Counted from the stretch's first letter, positions 25,805 to 35,895 are shown. The stretch: 64,000 nt of DNA from an uncultured Lachnospiraceae bacterium (GCA_947626745.1 CANQTF010000001.1:372001-436000); one strand, 5' to 3'. The notes: generated by a model from the sequence alone, not told the origin. Translations and numbers: made by a program.

Positions 25805-27055
25805 TTATCTGTTCTTTTTCTTCTCTTTCTCCCGATACATAAACGCATCCGCATCACCGGTCAGACGATCAAAGTTCTCCTTGCCCTGATCGGTATGCGC
25901 CGCGCCCACGCTGGCGGTGATCCTGCGCAGATGCTCATCCCCCGCGAACGCCTCGTCGAGCTTCGCGCCGATCATCCTGCGTGTCTGCTCGATCTCCTCC
26001 GCCGAACGTTCCCCCAGCATGATAACCTCAAATTCGTCCCCGCCGATCCTCGATGTGAGGCCGTCCGGCACGCACTCCTGCAGCGTCTTGGCCGCAAGGA
26101 CGAGCGCCTTGTCGCCCTCCGCATGACCGTAGATATCGTTAATGCTCTTAAAGTTATCCAGATCGATGCCGAACACCGTAATATGGTTCTGCCCCTCTTC
26201 CAGTCCCTCTATGTACTCGTAGACATGCCTTCTGTTGCAGAGTCCCGTCAGCGCGTCCGTATTGGCGTTTTTGATGAGCATCTGTTCATACATCTGCAGC
26301 TCCGTCACATCCAGCGCGACGCCCACCGTGCCCATGATGCTGCCGTCCAGATCAAAGAGCGGCGATTTATATGTCTTCAGCTTGCGCATCTCATCGCCGA
26401 TTTTGATAGTCTCGTCGAAAACACAGGTCTGCCGTTTGTCCATGACCTCGAACTCCGACTCCATACAGATATATTCGCCCTTCGCGTAATCGTCCGGCTT
26501 GATATTCCAGATATAGTAATGCCCGCGGCCTTCGATCTGTTCCATCGTCTTGCCGACCGTCCTGCAGAAGAAATCGTTGACTTTCATGTGCGCGCCTGTC
26601 TTGTCCTTGTACCAGACCATATGCTCCACGCTGTTGATCGTCGTATCCAGATAATTGCGCGTCTGCCAATAGTCCTTGCTCTCCTTGCAGATCTGCTGCC
26701 ACCTGGAGAATCGAAACCGCAGCTCCTGCGCCGCGATCGGCGCCGTCCAGATATCCGTCACTTTTTCAAGATCCGCGCCTTGCTCCATGACCTTCTCCGT
26801 CTGGTTCTTGCTTAGGATCAGTATGAGCTGCGCGCCCTCTTTCATGTGATATGCCAGCCCGTGCAGCGCCGTCTGCACATTGAAGCCCGTCAGGTCCGCG
26901 ATGATCAGATCCGCCTTCGGCGTGAGCAGTTCCCTCGGTTCCGCGCTGCTGATAAAATCGTGCTTAAAGTGCTTCAGAGGCTCGATCTCCTGCAGCACGT
27001 CGAGCGCCTCCCTTTTCTCCCCGATGACATAGATACACAAATTGCAATGGTACAT
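25805..27055 (-). CDS. PAS-GGDEF diguanylate cyclase
   Basis: The start at 27055 has GGAGG 6 bases upstream, giving 416 residues. The first ~125 residues are receiver-like in secondary structure but lack clear acidic-pocket residues. A PAS domain follows (~130-245, ending in Asp-Val-Thr-Glu-Leu), then a GGDEF domain with Asn-Ala-Asp-Ala-Leu-Thr-Gly-Leu and intact Gly-Gly-Asp-Glu-Phe. It should make c-di-GMP in the cytoplasm. The RxxD inhibition site is missing (Leu-Thr-Ser-Arg-Ile comes before GGDEF), so product feedback may be absent. It is transcribed alone. Confidence 0.9.
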   Translation of the reverse strand: MYHCNLCIYVIGEKREALDVLQEIEPLKHFKHDFISSAEPRELLTPKADLIIADLTGFNVQTALHGLAYHMKEGAQLILILSKNQTEKVMEQGADLEKVTDIWTAPIAAQELRFRFSRWQQICKESKDYWQTRNYLDTTINSVEHMVWYKDKTGAHMKVNDFFCRTVGKTMEQIEGRGHYYIWNIKPDDYAKGEYICMESEFEVMDKRQTCVFDETIKIGDEMRKLKTYKSPLFDLDGSIMGTVGVALDVTELQMYEQMLIKNANTDALTGLCNRRHVYEYIEGLEEGQNHITVFGIDLDNFKSINDIYGHAEGDKALVLAAKTLQECVPDGLTSRIGGDEFEVIMLGERSAEEIEQTRRMIGAKLDEAFAGDEHLRRITASVGAAHTDQGKENFDRLTGDADAFMYREKEKKKNR

Positions 27056-27118
27056 GCTTTTCCTCCGTATTCCCAATCCCTTACACACGCAGACGCGTTT
27101 TTGTTCTGTTCTGTTTCC

Positions 27119-27148
27119 ATTATATCCGCTGCACATGTCAAAATGCAA
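27119..27148 (-). promoter_or_regulatory. Promoter of the GGDEF gene
   Basis: TTGCAT (27148-27143) and TATAAT (27124-27119) are 18 bases apart on the minus strand. Confidence 0.55.
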
Positions 27149-27181
27149 TACAAGTTTTTTGAATTCCCTTCTGGATTTCTG

Positions 27182-27209
27182 TTGATTTTCTCCGTTTATC
27201 ATGTATAAT
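27182..27209 (+). promoter_or_regulatory. pckA promoter
   Basis: TTGATT (27182-27187) and TATAAT (27204-27209) are 16 bases apart, 75 bases before the start codon. Confidence 0.65.
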
Positions 27210-27283
27210 AAAAACATATGGGCTGTCGGATGCGGTACACTGTCCGCTTCCCCCAAAACTATAAAGAAAAGAGGTAAAATAAG

Positions 27284-28888
27284 ATGGCACAAATCGATTT
27301 AAGCAAGTATGGCATCACCGGAACCACGGAGATCGTGCATAATCCTTCTTATGACATGTTATATGAAGAAGAGATCAAGCCCGATCTGGAAGGCTATGAA
27401 AAAGGTCAGGTCAGCGAACTCGGCGCAGTAAACGTTATGACAGGTATCTACACGGGCCGCTCCCCTAAAGATAAGTATATCGTTATGGACGCGAACTCCA
27501 AGGATACCGTCTGGTGGACGTCCGACGAGTACAAGAACGACAACCACCCCATGTCGGAGGAGGTCTGGGCGACCGTCAAGGCGCTGGCTCAGAAAGAGCT
27601 CTGCAACAAGAGACTGTTCGTGGTGGACGCGTTCTGCGGCGCAAACAAAGACACCCGCATGGCGGTCCGCTTCATCGTAGAAGTTGCATGGCAGGCGCAC
27701 TTCATCAAGAACATGTTCATCCAGCCTTCCGAGGAAGAGCTTGCAAGCTTCGAGCCTGACTTCGTTGTCTACAACGCTTCCAAGGCAAAGGTCGAGAACT
27801 ACAAGGAACTGGGATTAAACTCCGAGACATGCGTAGCGTTCAATATCACCAGCCGCGAGCAGGTCATCATCAACACATGGTACGGCGGCGAGATGAAGAA
27901 GGGTATGTTCTCCATGATGAACTACTACCTTCCTCTTAAGGGCATCGCTTCCATGCACTGCTCCGCCAACACGGATATGGACGGCAAGAACACAGCGATC
28001 TTCTTCGGCCTGTCCGGCACGGGTAAGACGACCCTGTCCACAGATCCCAAGCGTCTGCTGATCGGCGACGACGAGCACGGCTGGGACGACAACGGCGTAT
28101 TCAACTTCGAGGGCGGCTGCTATGCCAAGGTCATCAACCTTGACAAAGATTCCGAGCCCGACATCTACAATGCGATCAAGCGCAACGCCCTTCTGGAGAA
28201 CGTAACGCTGGATGCAAACGGCAAGATCGACTTCGACGATAAGAGCGTGACGGAGAACACCCGCGTGTCCTATCCGATCAACCACATCGAGAATATCGTA
28301 CGCCCCGTTTCCTCCGCTCCGGCAGCCAAGAATGTGATCTTCCTGTCCGCGGACGCTTTCGGCGTACTGCCTCCGGTATCCGTACTGACGCCCGAGCAGA
28401 CACAGTACTACTTCCTGTCCGGTTTCACGGCTAAGTTAGCCGGTACGGAGCGCGGCATCACGGAGCCCACACCTACCTTCTCCGCATGCTTCGGTCAGGC
28501 GTTCCTGGAGCTGCATCCTACCAAGTACGCAGAGGAGCTCGTCAAGAAAATGAAGGTGAGCGGCGCGAAGGCATATCTGGTAAACACAGGCTGGAACGGC
28601 ACGGGCAAGCGTATCTCCATCAAGGATACCCGCGGCATCATCGACGCGATCTTAAACGGCGACATCGAGAAGGCTTCCACCAAGAAGATCCCTTACTTCA
28701 ACTTTGAAGTGCCTACGGAACTTCCGGGCGTGGACACCAACATCCTCGATCCCCGCAACACATACGCCGACGCTTCCGAGTGGGAGAATAAGGCAAAAGA
28801 CCTCGCACAGAGATTCGTCAAGAACTTCTCCAAGTACGAGGGCAACAGCGCGGGCAAGGCTCTTGTTTCCGCAGGTCCTCAGCTCTAA
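27284..28888 (+). CDS. pckA: Phosphoenolpyruvate carboxykinase (ATP)
   Basis: The 534-residue enzyme interconverts oxaloacetate plus ATP and PEP plus CO2 plus ADP. [11 protein letters not shown] is the kinase 1a (P-loop) motif, Leu-Ile-Gly-Asp-Asp-Glu-His-Gly-Trp the metal site, and Arg-Ser-Pro-Lys-Asp-Lys an oxaloacetate site; the length is typical. In fermenting gut bacteria it often runs toward oxaloacetate, giving ATP. Codon use is strongly biased toward a few codons (AAG, GAC, AAC), consistent with high expression. Confidence 0.97.
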   Translation: MAQIDLSKYGITGTTEIVHNPSYDMLYEEEIKPDLEGYEKGQVSELGAVNVMTGIYTGRSPKDKYIVMDANSKDTVWWTSDEYKNDNHPMSEEVWATVKALAQKELCNKRLFVVDAFCGANKDTRMAVRFIVEVAWQAHFIKNMFIQPSEEELASFEPDFVVYNASKAKVENYKELGLNSETCVAFNITSREQVIINTWYGGEMKKGMFSMMNYYLPLKGIASMHCSANTDMDGKNTAIFFGLSGTGKTTLSTDPKRLLIGDDEHGWDDNGVFNFEGGCYAKVINLDKDSEPDIYNAIKRNALLENVTLDANGKIDFDDKSVTENTRVSYPINHIENIVRPVSSAPAAKNVIFLSADAFGVLPPVSVLTPEQTQYYFLSGFTAKLAGTERGITEPTPTFSACFGQAFLELHPTKYAEELVKKMKVSGAKAYLVNTGWNGTGKRISIKDTRGIIDAILNGDIEKASTKKIPYFNFEVPTELPGVDTNILDPRNTYADASEWENKAKDLAQRFVKNFSKYEGNSAGKALVSAGPQL

Positions 28889-28941
28889 GAGGCCGGCAGT
28901 CTCATCTGCCAAATGAGGATACATTTCACAAGTGACAAAAT

Positions 28942-28975
28942 GAGCGGGTGTGGAAATACCATACCCGCTCTTCTT
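28942..28975. terminator. Terminator between pckA and deoC
   Basis: GAGCGGGTGTGG and CCATACCCGCTC pair around AAATA (one T bulge mismatch), followed on plus by TTCTT. It lies between convergent genes and may serve both. Confidence 0.65.
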
Positions 28976-28987
28976 ATGCAGCCGTCT

Positions 28988-29635
28988 CTATCCTTTTAAC
29001 AGGCCCACCGCTCTGGACGTGCCGATCCGGTCGCAGCCCTCTCTCACGAACGCCTCCAGATCCTCCACGGTGGAGATGCCGCCGGCCGCCTTGATCTTCA
29101 CGCCCGGGCCGATATGCTTCCGAAACAGGCGCACATCCTCCAGCGTGGCGCCGCCGGTGCCAAACCCCGTGGAGGTCTTGATATAATCCGCTCCCGCATT
29201 CGTCACCGCCTCGCACATGGCGATCTTCTCCTCTTCGGTCAGGTAGCAGGTCTCGATGATAACCTTAAGCACCTTATCACCGCAGATCTTTTTCAGGGTA
29301 CGGATCTCTTCCTCCGCCTCATCATACATACCGTTCTTGACATGGCTGATATTGATCACCATATCGATCTCGTCGGCGCCGTCGGCGAGCGCCTGTCTCG
29401 TCTCCGCCGCCTTTGCCTCGGTCACGGAATAGCCTAACGGGAAGCCGACCACCGTACAGATACGGAGCCTGTCACCGTAAGCGTCACGGATCCGCTTGAT
29501 ATAGGTGGGCGGCACACAGACCGAGGCCGTCTCGTTTGCAATCGCCTCATCGCACAGCTTCGTGATGTCCTCCCACGTGGCATATGCCTGTAACTGCGTG
29601 TGATCCACGCGGCTTAAGATCTCTCTTCTATCCAT
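28988..29635 (-). CDS. deoC: Deoxyribose-phosphate aldolase
   Basis: The 215-residue class I aldolase splits 2-deoxyribose-5-phosphate into glyceraldehyde-3-phosphate and acetaldehyde. Tyr-Ile-Lys-Thr-Ser-Thr-Gly-Phe carries the Schiff-base lysine, and Val-Lys-Ile-Lys-Ala-Ala-Gly-Gly the second lysine. It starts at the stop of the kinase-DegV gene, with AGAGGA before it, so it is the last gene of the signalling transcript. Why a nucleoside-catabolic enzyme is there is not clear. Confidence 0.95.
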   Translation of the reverse strand: MDRREILSRVDHTQLQAYATWEDITKLCDEAIANETASVCVPPTYIKRIRDAYGDRLRICTVVGFPLGYSVTEAKAAETRQALADGADEIDMVINISHVKNGMYDEAEEEIRTLKKICGDKVLKVIIETCYLTEEEKIAMCEAVTNAGADYIKTSTGFGTGGATLEDVRLFRKHIGPGVKIKAAGGISTVEDLEAFVREGCDRIGTSRAVGLLKG

Positions 29636-32356
29636 TCATGCATCCTCTCTTCCCGTCCGAGTAAGTCCTCTGCCATCCGCCCCCGTTTTCTTCTCCAAAA
29701 ACAGCAGCCCGAAAGTACCCGGGCCGCAGTTCGCCGAGATGGCCGGGGACGCCTTCTGATAAATGATGTGCTCAAACGGCGCCATCTCCCGCACCTGCGC
29801 CGCGATCTCATCCAGCTCGCTGGGGCGTAAGCCCGCATAGGTGAGGAACAAGAGCCGCTTGTCGATACGGCCGGGCGCTTTCAGCGCCGAACGGATATAT
29901 TTTTTCCAAACGCTATGGCGCATTCCCATATGGATCCCGCCCACCGTCATGCTGCTCTTCTTCAGCACGATCACCGGGTGGAGCATACAGGTCTTGCATA
30001 TCGTATGCACCTTGGCCGGTATCCTGCCCGATCTCGCCAGATACTCCGTCGTATCGACGACGAAGCTGGTTTTCGTCCGCGCTTTCAGGCTCTCGATCTC
30101 CCGCAGCACCTCCTCCGCCGACATGCCGTCAGCCGCCGCCTGTGCGGCGTACAGCACGATCAGGCCCATGCCGCTTGACAGATGCCCCGAGTCCACCACC
30201 GTCACATTGTCAAAAGTGGCTGAGGCTTCCAGCGCATTCTGATAGCCTTGGCTGGCATTCTTCGCCATGCTGATATGTATGACATGCTGCGCTCTGGTGA
30301 GCTGCTCTGCGAAGAACGCCTCATATTCCGCCGCCTCCGGCGCCTCGGAATGTACGCTCTTGTCGTTCTTCCCCAGATACTCCAGCACGCCGTCCGTCTC
30401 GATCTCCTCGCCGTCCAGAAACTCGCCTTTTTCGGTCATCACCCGGTAAGGCTGCACCGCGATCTGATACTTCTGTGTAACCTGCACGGGCAGGTCGCTC
30501 ACGCTGTCCGTCGTGATCACAAGAAGCTGCTTTTTCTCATGTCCGAGAACCGGCCCGATCACCGCGTCGCCGTTTTCCGACACATTTGTCATTTTTACAA
30601 GCTCCCGCGGCAGATGGCGCAGCAGCTCCACTTCCATCTGATTGCCGCCGACCGGCTTTAACAGATAGCCGTCGAAGCCCTCCCTCCGGTACATGGCCTG
30701 GTTCTCCCCGCCGGCATTCGCCGTGAGGATGACCACAGGCGTCTCCACGTTCAGGCCGCCCGTCTGGCCGCGGAGCTGGTGCAGACACTCCACGCCGTCC
30801 ATGCCGGGCATCAGATGATCCATAAAGATGACCTCATACTTTGTCTGCAGCGCTTTCTTCAGGCATTCCTTGCCGCTGGAGGCGGTATCCACCTGTACCT
30901 TCGTATCCTGCAGCAGCTTGCTCTCCACCATCAGGTTGGCGTCATTGTCGTCCACGATCAGGACATGCGCCTTGGGCGCCTCAAACAGCGAGCGGTAGTG
31001 TTCCCGCTTCCGCATGATATGCTTTGTCTCCAGATCCAGCTCCCCGACCTGCTCTTCGCCGACCGCCTTCTGCGGCAGCGTCACCATGAACGTCGAGCCT
31101 TTGGTGTAGACGCTGTTGACCTCGATATCGCCGCCCATCAGCGTCACAAGCTGCTTCACGATGGAAAGTCCCAGCCCCGTTCCCTCGATGTAGCGGTTCT
31201 TCTCCTCATCGACGCGCTGGAACGTGGCGAACAGATAAGGCATGCTCTCTTTCTTGATCCCCATGCCGGTATCCACAACGGAATAGGTGACATACACGGT
31301 ATCGCCCTCTTTTTTCTGACACTGTATCGAGAGCGTGACGGATCCCTCCGGCGTATATTTGACGGCGTTGTTCAACAGGTTGACCAGGATCTGCTTGACG
31401 CGGACCTCATCGCCGTACAGCTGTGCGGGAATGCTCTTCTCCACATTGACATGGAAGGCAAGCCCCTTCTCCCTGGCCCGCACCCAGATCATATTGACGA
31501 TATCGGAGAGCATCGCGCCCGTATCGTAGGTGACGGGCACAATGTCCATCTTGCCCGACTCGATCTTGGACATATCGAGGATATCGTTGATGAGCGACAG
31601 GAGCATTCTGCTGGCGTTCTGGATGCTCTGCGCATCCCCCGCCACCTCGTCCGACACATCCTCACGCAGGATCATCTCGTTCAGGCCGATGATCGTGTTG
31701 ATCGGCGTGCGGATCTCATGGCTCATGCTGGCGAAGAAGCGGTTCTGCGCCTGAATCAACTCCTCGATCTCCCGCTTCTGCCGCTTTGCCACATTGTTCT
31801 CCCCGCGGTACATCGTTTTCTGGAACTGCAGCATGACGCAGATCACGACCGAGACGATCGTCAGCGTGGCGACGGAGTCGATATAGGCCATATCTGACGT
31901 GTGCTGCGCCACCTTCTCCGGATAGGCATAGGCAATGTAATAACACGTCAGGAAGATCATATAACCGCCGGCGAGCAGCACATACTTGATCCGCCCTTCC
32001 ACCACGATCATGGCAAGGACAAACCCCAGAATAAACCAGATCGGCGCGCCGCCGTAGATGCCGCCGGCCGTCAGGAAATTCAACGGCAGCACGATGAACA
32101 TGACAAGCGCGGAGATGATCACGGCGCCCGCCTCGATCCTGCCCGTGCGCAGCGAAAAATATGCGATCGCGGCAAGAATGACCGTCACAGCCAAAATCAC
32201 GATCTGATTAAAAAGACTCTCGTTGTTCAGTATCCCTACCACCAGACCGAGCAGGAGACCGCAAAGCCCTATCGTCGTAATCAGGCGGAACAGCCTCTCC
32301 TGCAGCGAATGACTCTGATCACCCAGCACCGCGCGAATCCTTTTTCCGATATTCAT
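29636..32356 (-). CDS. Hybrid sensor kinase fused to a DegV domain
   Basis: The 906-residue protein has, in order: about six membrane segments (~23-180), a short coil, HisKA with His213 (Met-Ser-His-Glu-Ile-Arg-Thr-Pro), HATPase with Asn residues at ~329 and Gly-Thr-Gly-Leu-Gly-Leu, a receiver with Asp513 (Phe-Met-Asp-His-Leu-Met-Pro-Gly), and a full DegV domain (~609-890) with Thr-Thr-Asp-Ser-Val-Ser-Asp-Leu-Pro and Tyr-Leu-Ala-Arg-Ser-Gly-Arg-Ile. DegV proteins bind fatty acids and, as FakB, hand them to FakA. The fusion suggests a kinase whose output depends on, or controls, a bound acyl chain. The start overlaps the previous stop as ATGA. Confidence 0.9.
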   Translation of the reverse strand: MNIGKRIRAVLGDQSHSLQERLFRLITTIGLCGLLLGLVVGILNNESLFNQIVILAVTVILAAIAYFSLRTGRIEAGAVIISALVMFIVLPLNFLTAGGIYGGAPIWFILGFVLAMIVVEGRIKYVLLAGGYMIFLTCYYIAYAYPEKVAQHTSDMAYIDSVATLTIVSVVICVMLQFQKTMYRGENNVAKRQKREIEELIQAQNRFFASMSHEIRTPINTIIGLNEMILREDVSDEVAGDAQSIQNASRMLLSLINDILDMSKIESGKMDIVPVTYDTGAMLSDIVNMIWVRAREKGLAFHVNVEKSIPAQLYGDEVRVKQILVNLLNNAVKYTPEGSVTLSIQCQKKEGDTVYVTYSVVDTGMGIKKESMPYLFATFQRVDEEKNRYIEGTGLGLSIVKQLVTLMGGDIEVNSVYTKGSTFMVTLPQKAVGEEQVGELDLETKHIMRKREHYRSLFEAPKAHVLIVDDNDANLMVESKLLQDTKVQVDTASSGKECLKKALQTKYEVIFMDHLMPGMDGVECLHQLRGQTGGLNVETPVVILTANAGGENQAMYRREGFDGYLLKPVGGNQMEVELLRHLPRELVKMTNVSENGDAVIGPVLGHEKKQLLVITTDSVSDLPVQVTQKYQIAVQPYRVMTEKGEFLDGEEIETDGVLEYLGKNDKSVHSEAPEAAEYEAFFAEQLTRAQHVIHISMAKNASQGYQNALEASATFDNVTVVDSGHLSSGMGLIVLYAAQAAADGMSAEEVLREIESLKARTKTSFVVDTTEYLARSGRIPAKVHTICKTCMLHPVIVLKKSSMTVGGIHMGMRHSVWKKYIRSALKAPGRIDKRLLFLTYAGLRPSELDEIAAQVREMAPFEHIIYQKASPAISANCGPGTFGLLFLEKKTGADGRGLTRTGREDA

Positions 32357-35151
32357 TCCGCCTCACCGCCTTCCACGCGCCCAATCAGCGCCGCCGTCTT
32401 ATCCGCCGCAGCCTCCAGTTCAAACTCCTCCACATCCCGCTCGATATCCCCGATCAGTTCCCGAACGGGCGTCTCCCGATAACGCATGCCGCGCAGCCTG
32501 TCGATCACCTGCTGCGCCCCGTCCGCCTCGTAGGTATCCAGATATCCTTTGAGCTCCCGGAGTGCCTCCGTCAGCCCCTGTGCATCTGTCGGTGTCAGTT
32601 CCGCCGCGCTCCCGCCGTCCGCCGGCGCGTGACCTCCCGCATCGGCGTCTGCCCCCAGCGCCTCCGCGATCAGCCGTGCCGTCCCGCGGTATTCCTCCTG
32701 AAGTGCCTGATGGTTGGCCTTGATATAGACGTCGTTGCTCTCCTTGGCCGCATCCTCCATCTCCTTTGCCGTCCGGGAGAGCGCGTCCGCGCCGATCATC
32801 TTGGCCGTGCTTTTGAGCGCATGCACCTGTATGCGGTAATTTCCGTAGTCCTCCTCCTCATACAGCCTCTCGATCTCCTCCGCCTTATGCGGCGCATCCT
32901 GTGCGAATTTCGTCAGAAGCTGCCGATAGAATTCCCTGTCATTCCGGCAGTAATTCAGCCCGGCGTCCGCGTCGATGCCGGCGTTTCGCAGCGCGGAGAT
33001 CTCATCCGTACCCGCCTGAGAGACAGCCGTCTCCTCTTTCGTCCCGGCATCCGCCCCGTCCTGCGCTGCGCCGTCCGACGTCTGCGGCGCTATGCTGTCT
33101 TCATCGGTATACTGTATTTTCGCCTTGGGGAGCACTTTCTTTAACACACGCTCCAGCTCCGTCGTCTCGATCGGCTTGGAGAGGAAATCGTCAAAGCCCT
33201 CCCGCAGGAACATCTCCCTGGCGCCGCTGACTGCATTGGCGGTAAACGCGACGGCGGTAAACGCATCCGTGTTCTCCCCTTCCAGTCTGCGGAGCTGTTT
33301 TAACGTCTCCACGCCGTCCATTCCCGGCATCATGTGATCGATAAAGAGAACGTCAAACTCCTCTCTCTGGCAGATCTCGATCGCTTCCCTGCCGCCGGAC
33401 ACCGTCACCACGCTCATCTGGTAATCCTTGAACACATTCTCGGCAACCATCAGGTTCATGGGCTCGTCGTCCACCACAAGCACACGCACGCCGGGGCATA
33501 CCATGCGCGTATCCGGCGAGTCGCCGCTGTCTGCGGTTGACGAATTCAGCACGCCGACGATCGGGAAGCAGTAGAAGGGCTTGGGCAGCAGCCTGACCCG
33601 GCTGCCCTCCCGCAGCGCGAATCCCTGATCCGCCACGACGGCCACCACCATATCCCGTCCGAGCTTCTCAAAGTAATCGGGATCCTTTTCATATTCCTCT
33701 TTGGCGAGGAACAGATGTGTCAGCCTGTACATGGAGACGAGATGCTCCAGTTCATCCTGCCTGTATGCCCGATGAACCGTGACATCCAGCCCCACGGCGA
33801 TGTGCGAGATCATCTCGTCATAGAATTTGCGCACTTCGGGAACCTTGTATTTCTCCGGCATCAGATAGCAAGCCAGGCACAGCCCCGCAGGATCGCTGAC
33901 CGACATGCCGGGAGCTTCCTCCACGATCTTCTGCGGGATACTCACCGTCACCGTCGTGCCCTTATCCAACTGGCTTTCCACATGGACAAATCCCTCCATG
34001 GCCGCCACCATGCCGTACACGATGGGCAGACCGAGACCCAGGCCTCCTGCCCGGCGGTCGCGTCCCCCGCTGGACTGATAGAATTTCTCCGTAATCTTCG
34101 ACAGGCTCTCCGCATCCATGCCGATGCCGGTGTCTTTCACCTGTATGCACAGGTTGATCCCGTATGGCTTGGGAAGCGCATAGAGCCGCACATAGACGCC
34201 GCCCTCCTCCGTGAATTTCACGGCATTGTTGACGAGATGTCTGATGATCTTTTTGATCTTCCTGCCGTCTCCGGACAGCACCGCGGGGATTTTCGCCTCC
34301 ACGTCGAAGATGACCTCCACTCCCGCTTTCTGCTCGATGGCATACTGTTCCGTGATGATATCATTGATCAGGGAAGAGAGCATATAGGTGTCTTCGCTGG
34401 CAATGATCCTGCCGGCGTCGATCTCCGTGTAGTCCAGAATATCCTCGATCTGTCCGAACAGCCTGTGCCCCGCCTTCTGCACGGACTGCAGATTCTCCCT
34501 CTTATGGCTGTCTGTCTCGCTCTTGAGCATCACGGAGGCGAGCCCCGTGACCGCATTGACGGGTGTTCGCAGCTCATGGGAAACATTGGTCAGAAAATCC
34601 TCCGTCCGGCGGCTGGCCTCCTCCATATCCGCGATCCGCTCTTTGGTATTCTTCATCTCGCCGCTTCTCTTGTCGGACAGGAATTTCGTCAGATAGGCTG
34701 CCAGACAGACGAGGCCGCCGTGAAGCAGCAGCCTGGAGACGGTAAGGGGCGTAAAATCAAGCGAATCCCGAAAAGCAAACAGCACCCCGTAGAGAAGGAC
34801 CGCAAAATACACAATGACACAGAGGCGGATCATATCGTATGCCTCCGCGGCAAATTGGACGATGATGATCATGATCATGACCGGCGCCAGATCATACAGA
34901 CTCGTCAGATGCCCGCCGTAGAAGACAAAGCCCGTCATGCCCAGCACAAAGCAGAGCCACTTCTCCACCGACTCCGGCACCTTGCCCGCAATGTGCAGCA
35001 CCCAGCACACGACCAGACCGATCCCGATCTCAACGCTCCTCTGCATCTCCCAGCCTAACAGAACGCTTTCCAGAAGCAGGGCTATCGTAAAAAAAGTATA
35101 GCTGATCAATATGATCAGATGCGATATCTGTTTTTTCTCCTGTTCGTACAT
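32353..35151 (-). CDS. Hybrid sensor kinase with two receiver-like domains and HPt
   Basis: The 932-residue protein starts with five to six membrane segments (~10-155), then HisKA with His192 (Asn-Val-Ser-His-Glu-Leu-Arg-Thr-Pro), HATPase with Gly-Leu-Gly-Leu-Gly-Leu-Pro, a degenerate receiver (~420-545), a true receiver with Asp605 (Phe-Ile-Asp-His-Met-Met-Pro-Gly), and an HPt domain with His777 (Gln-Val-His-Ala-Leu-Lys-Ser-Thr-Ala). It can thus run an internal phosphorelay. No small extracellular sensor domain is present; sensing is probably by the membrane part. It sits 15 bases after the HD-GYP gene and overlaps the next kinase by 4 bases. Confidence 0.92.
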   Translation of the reverse strand: MYEQEKKQISHLIILISYTFFTIALLLESVLLGWEMQRSVEIGIGLVVCWVLHIAGKVPESVEKWLCFVLGMTGFVFYGGHLTSLYDLAPVMIMIIIVQFAAEAYDMIRLCVIVYFAVLLYGVLFAFRDSLDFTPLTVSRLLLHGGLVCLAAYLTKFLSDKRSGEMKNTKERIADMEEASRRTEDFLTNVSHELRTPVNAVTGLASVMLKSETDSHKRENLQSVQKAGHRLFGQIEDILDYTEIDAGRIIASEDTYMLSSLINDIITEQYAIEQKAGVEVIFDVEAKIPAVLSGDGRKIKKIIRHLVNNAVKFTEEGGVYVRLYALPKPYGINLCIQVKDTGIGMDAESLSKITEKFYQSSGGRDRRAGGLGLGLPIVYGMVAAMEGFVHVESQLDKGTTVTVSIPQKIVEEAPGMSVSDPAGLCLACYLMPEKYKVPEVRKFYDEMISHIAVGLDVTVHRAYRQDELEHLVSMYRLTHLFLAKEEYEKDPDYFEKLGRDMVVAVVADQGFALREGSRVRLLPKPFYCFPIVGVLNSSTADSGDSPDTRMVCPGVRVLVVDDEPMNLMVAENVFKDYQMSVVTVSGGREAIEICQREEFDVLFIDHMMPGMDGVETLKQLRRLEGENTDAFTAVAFTANAVSGAREMFLREGFDDFLSKPIETTELERVLKKVLPKAKIQYTDEDSIAPQTSDGAAQDGADAGTKEETAVSQAGTDEISALRNAGIDADAGLNYCRNDREFYRQLLTKFAQDAPHKAEEIERLYEEEDYGNYRIQVHALKSTAKMIGADALSRTAKEMEDAAKESNDVYIKANHQALQEEYRGTARLIAEALGADADAGGHAPADGGSAAELTPTDAQGLTEALRELKGYLDTYEADGAQQVIDRLRGMRYRETPVRELIGDIERDVEEFELEAAADKTAALIGRVEGGEAE

Positions 35152-35166
35152 ATCCTATCCTACCGC

Positions 35167-35895
35167 CTATTTTTCTCTCATTTGATAATCCTTGTCCGCA
35201 TCGATCATGGACAGCATGATGTCCGCAAAGACGGGATCAAACTGCGTTCCCCTGCCCTTTTCCACCTCCGCGCGTATCTGCGTCTGCGGGAGCGCATCGC
35301 GGTAGCTCCTGCGCGAGCTCATGGCGTCGTAAGCGTCGGCCACGGCGATAATACGCGCCTCGACAGGGATGTCCGTTCCGGCCAGGCCGTCCGGGTAACC
35401 CTTGCCGTCGTATCGCTCATGGTGATATCTTGCGCCGGTCAGCAGCTTGGGAAAATCGGGGATCTTCTTCAATATCTTTTCTCCCAGCACGGGGTGGGAC
35501 TTGATGATCTCATACTCCGCATCGGTCAGCCTGGAGGTCTTATTGATGATGGCGTTGGGAATGCCGATCTTGCCCACATCGTGCAGCAGACCGATCATAT
35601 AGATCTCCTCCTGCCCCTCATGGGTATAGCCCGCCAGTCCCGCGATGGTCCGGGAATATTCCGCCACGCGCGACGAGTGGCCGTTGGTATAGGCGTCCTT
35701 GGCATCGATGGCGCCGGCCAACGCCATGACGGCCTGGGTGGACAGACGGGAGAGCTTCTTGGTCTGCGCCACCACCTCCCGCGTCTTCACTTCCACCTCG
35801 TGCGCCAGATCGGTCTGCAGCCGGGTCAGGTCTATCGCGTGATCGACGCGAAGCAGGAGCACATCCGGCACAAAGGGCTTCTTGATAAAGTCCAT
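35167..35895 (-). CDS. HD-GYP phosphodiesterase, receiver domain mostly lost
   Basis: The 242-residue product has an intact HD-GYP domain: His-Asp-Val-Gly-Lys-Ile-Gly-Ile-Pro, His-His-Glu-Arg-Tyr-Asp-Gly-Lys-Gly-Tyr-Pro, and Asp-Ala-Tyr-Asp-Ala-Met. It should cleave c-di-GMP. The first ~25 residues (Met-Asp-Phe-Ile-Lys-Lys-Pro-Phe) are only the final strand and helix of a receiver; the phospho-accepting Asp part is absent. The frame stays open back to the stop of the chemoreceptor gene, with which it is in frame. GGGAGG 9 bases before the ATG supports real translation. It is a truncated but probably working protein. Confidence 0.85.
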   Translation of the reverse strand: MDFIKKPFVPDVLLLRVDHAIDLTRLQTDLAHEVEVKTREVVAQTKKLSRLSTQAVMALAGAIDAKDAYTNGHSSRVAEYSRTIAGLAGYTHEGQEEIYMIGLLHDVGKIGIPNAIINKTSRLTDAEYEIIKSHPVLGEKILKKIPDFPKLLTGARYHHERYDGKGYPDGLAGTDIPVEARIIAVADAYDAMSSRRSYRDALPQTQIRAEVEKGRGTQFDPVFADIMLSMIDADKDYQMREK

